Of a stretch of 64,000 bases of DNA, positions 54,192 to 62,635 are shown one piece after another. The DNA is from Butyrivibrio sp. XPD2006 (lineage in GTDB: Bacteria; Bacillota; Clostridia; Lachnospirales; Lachnospiraceae), in NCBI RefSeq assembly GCF_000420865.1, contig NZ_ATVT01000009.1, positions 1 through 64,000 on the forward strand, in the 5' to 3' direction. The notes under the pieces were generated by a model. The model searched no databases. It was not told the origin of the DNA and saw only the letters and a program-made list of their open reading frames with translations. Position numbers and translations under genes: made by a program. Position 1 is the first letter of the stretch, and every line of letters begins with the position of its first letter.

Positions 54192-55927
54192 AGACAATTA
54201 GAAGTTTTTTCCTCAATTTAAAAAAGTTTCAGGCTCCTTTAGAGAAGTTCGTATTTCCGGTGATACTTCTGCTTTATCCGCTGATAGGCGTAGGCCTTGG
54301 GCTGGATATAACAGATACCACCTATGGCCTCTCTAATTATGAGTTCCTTGGAAGCATCGATCCCATGTGGGCGCTGTCAACGTTTCTGAGTAATGTCCTC
54401 GGAAGATTGTTCATGCATCTTCCCTTTGGCGGAACAATGCTGGGAATGTCGGTTTACTGCAGCTTCGTAATCTCGCTGACAGCTCTTTTGCCGTATTATT
54501 TCCTGCAAAAGTGGATGCCGGGATGGATGATATTCATTGGCGAGTTTATCGCAGAGAGCCTTTGCTGGTGCCCGAGAGTCATTATGTACAATTATCTGAC
54601 ATACCTGTTCTTTACTCTCGGGACTCTTTTCCTGCTGGTGGGGATATTTGAGTGGAAGAGACAGAACCTGTTTCTGGCACTGGCGGGAGTGTGCTTTGGA
54701 ATGAGTGTAATGGCGCGCTTTCCCAATGTGGTTGAGGCCGCAATGATACTGGTTTTATGGTTCTACGGCATCATCACTCACGATAAGTTTACCGAGGTAA
54801 TGAAAAAGACCTTTGTCTGCATCGCAGGATATATTGTGGGCCTTATTGTTCCGTACATCGGAATCGTTGGATTGTACGGTCCGTCAGCTTACTTTGAAAT
54901 GATAGGAAGCCTCTTTGGAATGACTGAGAAGGCATCTGACTACAGCGCCGGTGGAATGCTGAGTTCCATTATCAGCGCGTACTTCAGCACCGCCTCCGAT
55001 ATGCTCATAATGCTGCCCTGTATAGCAGCGGGAGTTATAATGTTCATGCTGCTTCCGGAGAAATATATTCTCATCAAAAAGCTTTTGTACATCGCGGGGC
55101 TTCTGGTACTGGTTAAGTATTATTTTTCAAGAGGTGTCTTCACGCGAAACTATCACTACTATGACTGCGTTTTTCAGGCAGCTATGATGTTTGTGGTAAT
55201 AACACTGGTACTGTGCGTAATCGGCAGCGTAGGAGTGCTAAACGGAAGCAGGCAGGAGCAGACCCTGGCTTTTGCGGTTCTAATGATAATGCTTATTACT
55301 CCGTTGGGAAGCAATAACTACACCTTCCCGGTCATCAACAACTTATTTATTGTAGCTCCCGTATCTCTGTGGCTTATCAGAAGAATGATGCAGAGGGCAG
55401 GAGATGCACATTACAATTTCGCATGGCAGGCCATGATATCCATGGTCGTAACGGTGCTTATTGTTCAGGGTATCATCTTCCATTACAGCTTTGCATTTAT
55501 GGATGCAGTAGATGGCTCCGAGCGGGATTCTTTCTGCAGTATACCCAAGACAGGCGGAATGAGGACAACGCGTGATAATGCAGCCACTTTGGATGAGCTG
55601 TATTCTGCACTTTCGGATGAGGGTCTTTTACAGGATAAGGTGCTTCTGTTTGGCGGGGTTCCGGGACTTTCATATATACTGGATATGGAGCCTGCAATCG
55701 ATACCGTCTGGCCTGATCTGGACAGCTATTCTACGGCCAAGTTTGATGATCAGCTTATGGAGCTTAGTGCCTCGGGAAGTAATCCCACAGTCATAGTGGG
55801 GCAGGAACTGGCTGATTATACCAATATCGGAGAAAAATATGACATTTTGATGGACTATATTGTAAATCATGATTATAATAAGGTCTTTGAGAATAATAGA
55901 TTTGTAGTATACAGCAATAATAATTAG
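54188..55927 (+). CDS. Polytopic membrane protein, GT-C-like
   Basis: 579 residues with about 12 membrane segments and a soluble tail (about 465-579). The first outer loop has GLDITDTTYGLSNYEF, with two Asp in the typical GT-C position. TTG 54188 is the start (GAGG at 54177-54180, 7 nt before), overlapping the acyltransferase stop codon. Not a family I can name. Neighbouring GtrA suggests a three-part side-chain glycosylation module. Confidence 0.65.
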   Translation: MKTIRSFFLNLKKFQAPLEKFVFPVILLLYPLIGVGLGLDITDTTYGLSNYEFLGSIDPMWALSTFLSNVLGRLFMHLPFGGTMLGMSVYCSFVISLTALLPYYFLQKWMPGWMIFIGEFIAESLCWCPRVIMYNYLTYLFFTLGTLFLLVGIFEWKRQNLFLALAGVCFGMSVMARFPNVVEAAMILVLWFYGIITHDKFTEVMKKTFVCIAGYIVGLIVPYIGIVGLYGPSAYFEMIGSLFGMTEKASDYSAGGMLSSIISAYFSTASDMLIMLPCIAAGVIMFMLLPEKYILIKKLLYIAGLLVLVKYYFSRGVFTRNYHYYDCVFQAAMMFVVITLVLCVIGSVGVLNGSRQEQTLAFAVLMIMLITPLGSNNYTFPVINNLFIVAPVSLWLIRRMMQRAGDAHYNFAWQAMISMVVTVLIVQGIIFHYSFAFMDAVDGSERDSFCSIPKTGGMRTTRDNAATLDELYSALSDEGLLQDKVLLFGGVPGLSYILDMEPAIDTVWPDLDSYSTAKFDDQLMELSASGSNPTVIVGQELADYTNIGEKYDILMDYIVNHDYNKVFENNRFVVYSNNN

Positions 55928-55940
55928 GAGTTATGAAAAG

Positions 55941-56423
55941 ATGGAAACAAACGAAACACAGAAGAAAGATATTTTCGACAAGATAATGTCGCTGCCGGTT
56001 CTGAACATATTCGAACCTTTTTACAAGAAATACAAGGAGGGACTGCTCTATCTGTTCTTTGGCGGTCTTACTTTCTTCCTCAGTATTTTCCTTTTCTGGT
56101 TCATGGGTGAGGGCGTAATGCACCTCAATCCAATTGTAAATAACACTATCGACTGGGTTATTTGCGTTGCGTTTCAGTTTTTTACAAACAGAACATGGGT
56201 ATTTGACGGAAAAGTTGACAACAAAAAGGATTTTCTGAAGCAGGCCGGTTCATTTACGGCAGGAAGACTGTTTACACTTGTAGTTGAAGATGGTCTGATC
56301 TTTATCTTTGTTACACTGATGAAGTTCCCGGAGATGCCAGTAAAACTTGGAGCAACCTTTATTGTAATAGTACTCAATTACATCATCAGCAAACTGATCG
56401 TATTCAAGAAAAAAGAGGATTAA
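55941..56423 (+). CDS. GtrA-family membrane protein
   Basis: Small four-helix protein (160 residues) of the GtrA/YngA family, thought to flip polyprenyl-phosphate sugars. GGLTFFLSIFLFWFMG near residue 41, FQFFTNRTWVFDG near 78 (the FxxNRxWVF mark of GtrA), and a conserved C-terminal NYIISKLIVFKKK are visible. It lies 13 bp after the GT-C-like gene and 3 bp before rffA, fitting a GtrA-GtrB-GT-C module. Confidence 0.9.
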   Translation: METNETQKKDIFDKIMSLPVLNIFEPFYKKYKEGLLYLFFGGLTFFLSIFLFWFMGEGVMHLNPIVNNTIDWVICVAFQFFTNRTWVFDGKVDNKKDFLKQAGSFTAGRLFTLVVEDGLIFIFVTLMKFPEMPVKLGATFIVIVLNYIISKLIVFKKKED

Positions 56424-56426
56424 ACG

Positions 56427-57563
56427 ATGCGTATTAATTTTAATGTACCGCCATATACGGGAAAAGAGTTTGATTATATAAAAGAGTGCGTTGAAAACCA
56501 GAAGATCTGCGGAGACGGACCCTACACAGCCAAAGACAACGAGTGGATCGAGAAAAAGACAGGTGTCGCAAAGGCTCTTTTGACAACATCCTGTACTCAT
56601 GCCACTGAGATGGCAGCAATCCTGGCAGAGATCAAGGAGGGAGATGAGGTTATCATGCCTTCCTATACCTTCGTATCAACCGCCAACGCCTTTGTATTAA
56701 GAGGAGCCAAGGTCATCTTTGTTGATATCAGACCTGACACCATGAACATCGATGAAAACATGATTGAGCAGGCTATAACATCCAAGACCAGAGCCATTGT
56801 TCCTGTACACTATGCAGGCGTAGGCTGTGAGATGGATACTATCATGGATATCGCCAAGAGACACAACCTCTTTGTAATCGAGGATGCAGCTCAGGGCGTT
56901 ATGGCAACCTATAAGGGCAAGGCTCTCGGAGCAATCGGAGATTTCGGTAACTACAGCTTCCATGAGACCAAGAACTACAGCATGGGAGAGGGCGGAGCGC
57001 TTCTTCTTCGCGATGAGACCTATGTGGACAACGCCATAATCATCAGGGAAAAGGGAACCAACAGAACCCTTTACAAGCTCGGCAAAGTTGATAAGTACAG
57101 CTGGATCATGCCCGGTTCATCATATCTTCCAAGTGACATGAACGCTGCATATCTTTATGCACAGCTTCAGCTTGCGGACGAGATTAACAATGACAGATTA
57201 AACCACTACAACAGATATTACGAGGCACTCAAGCCTCTTGAGGAAAAGGGCCTGATTGAACTTCCTTACGTACCAAAAGAGTGCGTTCACAATGCCCACA
57301 TGTTCTACATTAAATGTAAGGACTTTGAGGAGAGGAAGGGCCTTATACAGTACCTTATGAGCAATGATATTCTTCCTGCTTCGCACTATGTACCGCTCCA
57401 CTCAGCCAAGGCAGGACTGCTCTACAGTGAATTCAGGGGAGAAGACAAGTACACCACCAAAGAGAGCGAGAGGCTCTTAAGACTTCCTATGTACTACAAG
57501 CTCACAGACGAGGATCTGGACGAAGTGGTAATGAGAGTCAAGGAGTACTACAAATTTACTTAA
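56427..57563 (+). CDS. rffA: dTDP-4-amino-4,6-dideoxygalactose transaminase
   Basis: PLP-dependent enzyme (WecE/RffA) forming dTDP-Fuc4N. The 378 residues follow the family closely: GDGPYTAKDNEWIEK near residue 34, MPSYTFVSTANAFVLRGAK near 77, VIEDAAQGVMATYKG near 150 and the PLP lysine in SFHETKNYSMGEGGA near 178. The GDGP opening and FHETKN distinguish it from PseC. dTDP-4-keto-6-deoxyglucose must come from RmlA/RmlB elsewhere. Confidence 0.93.
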   Translation: MRINFNVPPYTGKEFDYIKECVENQKICGDGPYTAKDNEWIEKKTGVAKALLTTSCTHATEMAAILAEIKEGDEVIMPSYTFVSTANAFVLRGAKVIFVDIRPDTMNIDENMIEQAITSKTRAIVPVHYAGVGCEMDTIMDIAKRHNLFVIEDAAQGVMATYKGKALGAIGDFGNYSFHETKNYSMGEGGALLLRDETYVDNAIIIREKGTNRTLYKLGKVDKYSWIMPGSSYLPSDMNAAYLYAQLQLADEINNDRLNHYNRYYEALKPLEEKGLIELPYVPKECVHNAHMFYIKCKDFEERKGLIQYLMSNDILPASHYVPLHSAKAGLLYSEFRGEDKYTTKESERLLRLPMYYKLTDEDLDEVVMRVKEYYKFT

Positions 57564-57578
57564 AACGGAGCTCTTTGT

Positions 57579-59387
57579 ATGAAAAAAGCGCATCAGGGTC
57601 TGAACTTCATAGTACCTGCGTTAATTACGCTCATGGTTATTGTGATTGTTTCTTGTTTTGGGGACTTTTACTTTGACCTCAATGATGATGTGCTCATGAA
57701 AGATATATTGTCAGGGTCCTACACCGGGATTCCTGCCGGACATAACATTCAGATGCTGTATCCGATCAGCGCCTTTATTGCCCTGCTCTACAGGGTTTAT
57801 AGAGGCCTTGACTGGTATGGCATCTTTTTATGTGCACTTCAGTTTCTGTGCGTGTACATTGTGACAAGCCGTGCTTTTTCGATATTTGAGGACAGGATAG
57901 GCAGGATCATGGCAGCTCTTGGCGTGCTTTTGTTTATGCTGGGAACTGTAGGCTCACACTTTGTATTTGTACAGTACACCTTCACTGTTGGCTTTATGTC
58001 CGCCACTGCGGCATTTCTCATAGTTACACACGAAGGAGAGGGCAAAAGAGATATCGTACTAGCGACAGCTCTCATAATCCTTGCCTATCTCATCAGGTCT
58101 GAGATGCTTCTTTTGACCCTTCCTATAGTCGGAGTGGCTGTGTTTGACAGATGGCTCATTATGAGAAGTTATCTGGTAACCAATTGTCACGATGGTATTC
58201 CGGTGTCCTGCTATGGCGAGAAGAAAGCTCTTTTCATGTGGCATCTTAAGCTGTGCGTCTTCATTGCGCTTGGGATAGCAGTATCTGCGCTGGCACACAG
58301 GATAGGATATTCATCTCCTGAGTGGAAGCAGTTTAATAACCTGTTTGATGCCAGGACAGAGCTGTACGACTTCCAATACATACCTGATTATGCTGAGAAT
58401 AAGGACTTCTTTGACAGTATTGGCCTTTCAGAGCCGGAACAGCGCCTTCTTGTGAACTACAATTACGGAATAGACGATGAGATAAACGCAGATACACTGT
58501 GGGCTGTTGCTGATTACGCTTCAGGTCAGAAGACAGATGAGACACCTTTCCTTCAGAGCCTTAAGTCAGGCACTGTTTCATACCTGTACAGATTAAGGCA
58601 CGTGGCTTATCAAAAGAGCTATGAGTATCCCATGACGGATTCACCCTGGAATATAATAGCACTTGTTCTTTATTTGATGGCGATTGTTATTTATTGCCTG
58701 CAGGGAGAAAAGCATCAAAAGATTACAGGTGTATTTTCTGTACTGCTTCTGTTTGCCTGCAGATCCACACTGTGGCTGTACATAATTGTGAGGGGAAGAG
58801 ATCCAATCAGGATAACACACCCTCTGTATCTGATGGAAATATTTGTGCTTCTGGGCATGATATTTATAAAATCAAAAGATAACGCGCGATATGCTTATGC
58901 GCCGCTTCTGGCTGCAACGATAGCATCTGCTGTTTTTATCCCGAACCAGATGAGTGTTATTGGGGATGAGATGGCAGCGAGGGATGTGATGAGAGCTCAT
59001 TACGATGCCCTCTACGACTACTTTGCTCAAAATAAAGACAGTTTTTACTTCATGGATGTCTACACGTCTGTTAAGGCGACGGATGAAGGAGAGAGGACTT
59101 TCTCCGAGAAGATGTTTGACCGCGTTGACAACAGTCTTGCAAATCATGATCTGATGGGCGGTTGGGCATCAAAGAGCCCGCTTTATTATGACAAGCTGAA
59201 GGCATACGGGTTTACGTCCATGCATGATGCCATCCTTGAAGACGGAGTTTATGTGGTCACCAAAGAGAGCTCCGGAATTGACTGGCTTTCCGATTACTAT
59301 ACGGAAAAGGGTGTGGATACAGACATTGATAAGGTCGATACAGTTGCGGATGTTTTCTACATCTATAAGGTGACGGAATTGAACTGA
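57579..59387 (+). CDS. Polytopic membrane protein, GT-C-like
   Basis: 602 residues, about 12 membrane segments in the first 460, then a soluble tail. After the first helix an FDLNDDVLMKDILSGSYTG loop (about residues 32-50) presents adjacent acidic residues, as in GT-C enzymes. Not a family I can name. CGGAG lies upstream of the ATG. Its position between rffA and a GNAT gene suggests handling of the aminodeoxy sugar. Confidence 0.62.
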   Translation: MKKAHQGLNFIVPALITLMVIVIVSCFGDFYFDLNDDVLMKDILSGSYTGIPAGHNIQMLYPISAFIALLYRVYRGLDWYGIFLCALQFLCVYIVTSRAFSIFEDRIGRIMAALGVLLFMLGTVGSHFVFVQYTFTVGFMSATAAFLIVTHEGEGKRDIVLATALIILAYLIRSEMLLLTLPIVGVAVFDRWLIMRSYLVTNCHDGIPVSCYGEKKALFMWHLKLCVFIALGIAVSALAHRIGYSSPEWKQFNNLFDARTELYDFQYIPDYAENKDFFDSIGLSEPEQRLLVNYNYGIDDEINADTLWAVADYASGQKTDETPFLQSLKSGTVSYLYRLRHVAYQKSYEYPMTDSPWNIIALVLYLMAIVIYCLQGEKHQKITGVFSVLLLFACRSTLWLYIIVRGRDPIRITHPLYLMEIFVLLGMIFIKSKDNARYAYAPLLAATIASAVFIPNQMSVIGDEMAARDVMRAHYDALYDYFAQNKDSFYFMDVYTSVKATDEGERTFSEKMFDRVDNSLANHDLMGGWASKSPLYYDKLKAYGFTSMHDAILEDGVYVVTKESSGIDWLSDYYTEKGVDTDIDKVDTVADVFYIYKVTELN

Positions 59388-59398
59388 TGGAGATAAGG

Positions 59399-59938
59399 AT
59401 GAAAGATTACGAGTTTTTAAAAGAAGGAAAGCTGGTTAGCCTCAGGCTCTTCGATAATGAAGATATTCCCATGATAGTCGGCTGGAGAAACAAGGACAGA
59501 GTCAGGATCAACCATGTATACCGTGAAGACTTCACAGTGGACGGACAGAGAGCCTGGAAAGAAAAAAATATAGATACGGGGAAGGCTGTTCAGTTCATAA
59601 TCTGCGAAAAGCGTCCTGACAGGAGGATTCCGAGGCCTGTAGGAGTTGTCCACTTCCACGACATAGACAAAGAAGAGGGAACAGCCGAGTACGGCATTTA
59701 TATCGGAGAAGAGGACGCCCTGGGAAAGGGATATGCCAATGAGGCAGCAGATCTTGCCCTTGAATATGCCAAGGATGTCATGGGTCTTAAAAAGGTGATA
59801 CTAAGAGCTTTTTCATCAAACGCCCCTGCAGTTAAGAGCTATCTCCATGCGGGATTTACAAAAACAGAGGATGTACCTCAGGTCCTGTGCAGTGATGGGC
59901 AAAAAGGTGATATGATAATAATGGAAAAGAGTTTATAA
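59399..59938 (+). CDS. GNAT N-acetyltransferase, aminosugar candidate
   Basis: A GNAT of 179 residues of the RimJ/RimL-like type. LVSLRLFDNEDIPMIVGWRN is the N-terminal acceptor half, and ALGKGYANEAADLALEYA near residue 102 binds acetyl-CoA. With rffA 1.8 kb upstream it may make dTDP-Fuc4NAc, as RffC does, though it is not an RffC look-alike. ATG 59399 has GGAG 6 nt upstream; ATG 59387, overlapping the previous stop, is possible. Confidence 0.75.
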   Translation: MKDYEFLKEGKLVSLRLFDNEDIPMIVGWRNKDRVRINHVYREDFTVDGQRAWKEKNIDTGKAVQFIICEKRPDRRIPRPVGVVHFHDIDKEEGTAEYGIYIGEEDALGKGYANEAADLALEYAKDVMGLKKVILRAFSSNAPAVKSYLHAGFTKTEDVPQVLCSDGQKGDMIIMEKSL

Positions 59939-59960
59939 ACGGGAGAGGCCATAGAATTAA

Positions 59961-60908
59961 ATGTCTAAGAAATTAATCAGTTTTTGCATTCCATGCTACA
60001 GATCAGAGAATACCCTTGAGGACGTTGTCAGGGAAATAGATGAGACCATGCAGAAGATGGATTCCTTTGACTATGAGGTGATCCTTGTAAATGACGGTTC
60101 TCCGGACAACACCTGGGGCAAGATAAGCGAGATTGCCAAAAAGAGCGCTCTTAAGAATGTTCTGGGAATCAACCTCGCCAAAAACTTCGGACAGCATGCT
60201 GCCATCATGGCGGCTTTGAACGCTTCTGCCGGAGACTATATCGTGTGCCTTGATGACGACGGGCAGACCCCTGCAGATGAAGCAGATAAGCTCATTGCGG
60301 CGCTTGAAAACGGAGCCGATGTTGCATATGCAAGATACAGCCACAAGCAGCACAACCTGTTCAGGAATTTCGGAACAGCCATGAACGAGTGGATGGCAAG
60401 TGCGATGCTTGGTAAGCCCAAGGACCTCTATGTATCCAGCTATTTCGCTGTTAAGCGCTTTGTGGTGGATGAGATGGTCAAGTATGAGAGTTCATACCCA
60501 TACGTTATCGGTCTTGTCCTTCGCACCACCAGGAATATAGTAAATGTTGATGTGACTCACAGAAAAAGAGAAGTCGGCCAGAGCGGATATACTCTTGGAA
60601 AGCTCTTTGCCCTGTGGATCAACGGATTTACTGCCTTCAGTATCAAGCCTCTTCGAATTGCAACCTTTGCAGGTGCAGTATTTGCGGTGCTTGGTATCCT
60701 CTACGGAATTTACACCGTTATCAAGAAATTTATTCTTCCGGACGTTCAGATCGGTTTCTCAGCTCTTATGAGTGCCGTTGTATTCATGGGTGGAGCCATT
60801 ATGCTGATGCTTGGAATGATCGGCGAATATCTCGGAAGATTGTATATATCACAGAATAAGAATCCACAGTTTGTGATTCGGGAGACGACTCGCGATGAAA
60901 ATGACTAA
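59961..60908 (+). CDS. GtrB/DPM1-like GT2 glycosyltransferase
   Basis: Second enzyme in the locus predicted to charge undecaprenyl phosphate. The 315 residues start LISFCIPCYRSENTLEDVV, have LVNDGSPDNTWG near residue 42 and VCLDDDGQTPADEA near 95, and close with two helices (about 232-257 and 267-290). The arrangement matches the gene at 37854, but the sequences differ clearly. The next ATG lies inside its last codons. Confidence 0.88.
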   Translation: MSKKLISFCIPCYRSENTLEDVVREIDETMQKMDSFDYEVILVNDGSPDNTWGKISEIAKKSALKNVLGINLAKNFGQHAAIMAALNASAGDYIVCLDDDGQTPADEADKLIAALENGADVAYARYSHKQHNLFRNFGTAMNEWMASAMLGKPKDLYVSSYFAVKRFVVDEMVKYESSYPYVIGLVLRTTRNIVNVDVTHRKREVGQSGYTLGKLFALWINGFTAFSIKPLRIATFAGAVFAVLGILYGIYTVIKKFILPDVQIGFSALMSAVVFMGGAIMLMLGMIGEYLGRLYISQNKNPQFVIRETTRDEND

Positions 60909-62547
60909 GGATGCAAAAATGGCCTGGCTTATGTCAGGCTTGTTTGGCGTTTTGGCAAGTGTTTTTTTAATATTCGGATATCAGCTTGAGAGCGGAGATG
61001 CCATTAATTTGAGCGACAACAATGCCATCTCCATTCTTCTTATGTTCATTCTTATCTTCACTATTGATACAAGATATGTGTGGAGAAACTATGACAGCGC
61101 ATTAAACGGCGGCAAGCTTTTCGGGATCATCAGGCTTCCAAAAGGCAATGAAACAGCAGAAGTTCAGCCAAGAGAGTTTTTCATCAATCATCTTGCCATG
61201 ATACTTCTCAGTATTCCTGTTATGCTTGCAGAGTTCCCGGGATTTTTTGTGTATGATGCTCAGGATGAGCTTAATGAAGTGCTCACAAGGTCTTTTACCA
61301 CCCATCATCCGCTTTTGCATGTGCTTCTGCTTGGAGGCATCATTGCTCTGTTTCACAAGCTTTCAGGCTCCTGGAACGCAGGAATCTTTGCATACATTTT
61401 CCTTCAGATGCTGGTGATAACTGCAATATTTGCCTATGTTGTGACCTACATGCAGAAAAGAGGAATTGGAAAGAAATCAAGGATATTGTGGGTCCTATAC
61501 TACGGACTGTTTCCGACAATAGTCATGTATACGCTCTGCTCCTGCAAGGACGGGCTTTTTTCGGCTTTGCTGCTCCTGCTAACAACGTTCCTGATCCAAC
61601 TTGTAAATGACCCCGACGGATTTCTTTCAGACAGAAAGAAGCTGATCGTCTTTGTGCTGACAGCAGTATTAATGCCGATGTTCAGACACAACGGTTTTTA
61701 TGCGTATCTGGTTTTTATTCCTTTTGCGCTTATATATTTCAGGAAGAGATTAAAGCCTGTGCTGGTTGGAATGCTGATCGCACCGGTAGTTCTTTATCTT
61801 GTGCTCTCAGGCCTTCTTTCCACGGCCTGCAGAACAGAAGGTACACACCATCAGGAGATGCTGACTGTACCTATCATGCAGCTGGCAAGAGTTTACGCCT
61901 ATGACGGCGATACATTGTCTTCTCAGGAAAAAGAGCTGATAGAAGCCTATATACCTAAGAGCAATCTTGACAAGTACACGCCCAGGGTCTCTGACATGGT
62001 AAAGGTTGATTTTAACAACGAACTTTACGAACAGAACAGTTCCGATTTCTGGAAGATATGGAAGGCGCAGCTAATAAAGCACCCGATGGCCTATGTCAAC
62101 GCATGGCTCCTTACTTCCTACGGATACTGGTATCCTCCGGCAATAATAAATGTTTATAAAGGAAATACTGTTTACAGCTTCACCTATGAAGACAGCTCAT
62201 ACTTCGGCTATGAGGTTGAGCCTCCCGGAGAGCGAAAGAGCTTTATCCCTGCCATAGATAACCTGTACAGATATCTGTCCATCGGCTCATTTCAGCAGGA
62301 TGCACCGGTGCTTCACCTGTTCTTCGGACCGGGGCTCTATGTGTTTATTTTTATGTTTGTATTTGCATACAGGCTTTATAAAAAGAGATTTGGCAGTATA
62401 CTTCCGTTTATGCCCATGATACTTACATTTTGCACGGTGCTTCTCGGGCCCACTTATCTGGTAAGATATGTCCTGTATTTATGGCTGTGCATTCCGCTTC
62501 TTGTGATAACGGGAAAGGGTACGACAGCGGTATCTGAGGCGGTTTGA
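60895..62547 (+). CDS. Polytopic membrane protein (DUF6020-like)
   Basis: 550 residues with about 12 membrane segments. The outer loop FFVYDAQDELNEVL then FTTHHPLLHVLLLG (about residues 117-145) is a pattern I associate with DUF6020 proteins, which look like GT-C glycosyltransferases: acidic loop followed by HHP. It starts with ATG 60895, 14 nt inside the GtrB-like gene, with GGGAG 10 nt upstream. The preceding GtrB-like GT may supply its lipid-linked donor. Confidence 0.72.
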   Translation: MKMTKDAKMAWLMSGLFGVLASVFLIFGYQLESGDAINLSDNNAISILLMFILIFTIDTRYVWRNYDSALNGGKLFGIIRLPKGNETAEVQPREFFINHLAMILLSIPVMLAEFPGFFVYDAQDELNEVLTRSFTTHHPLLHVLLLGGIIALFHKLSGSWNAGIFAYIFLQMLVITAIFAYVVTYMQKRGIGKKSRILWVLYYGLFPTIVMYTLCSCKDGLFSALLLLLTTFLIQLVNDPDGFLSDRKKLIVFVLTAVLMPMFRHNGFYAYLVFIPFALIYFRKRLKPVLVGMLIAPVVLYLVLSGLLSTACRTEGTHHQEMLTVPIMQLARVYAYDGDTLSSQEKELIEAYIPKSNLDKYTPRVSDMVKVDFNNELYEQNSSDFWKIWKAQLIKHPMAYVNAWLLTSYGYWYPPAIINVYKGNTVYSFTYEDSSYFGYEVEPPGERKSFIPAIDNLYRYLSIGSFQQDAPVLHLFFGPGLYVFIFMFVFAYRLYKKRFGSILPFMPMILTFCTVLLGPTYLVRYVLYLWLCIPLLVITGKGTTAVSEAV

Positions 62548-62635
62548 TATAGACAGTCATGTGTGATATCATACTATGATGCAGTATTATGCGCAGAGTC
62601 TGCGATAATGCCAGTAAACATCAAAAGGTTTTAAT

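Noticed and set aside
56427-57563. PseC aminotransferase completing the pseudaminic pathway
   Set aside because: The whole sequence follows RffA/WecE (GDGP opening, FHETKN at the PLP lysine, matching C-terminus) and not PseC.
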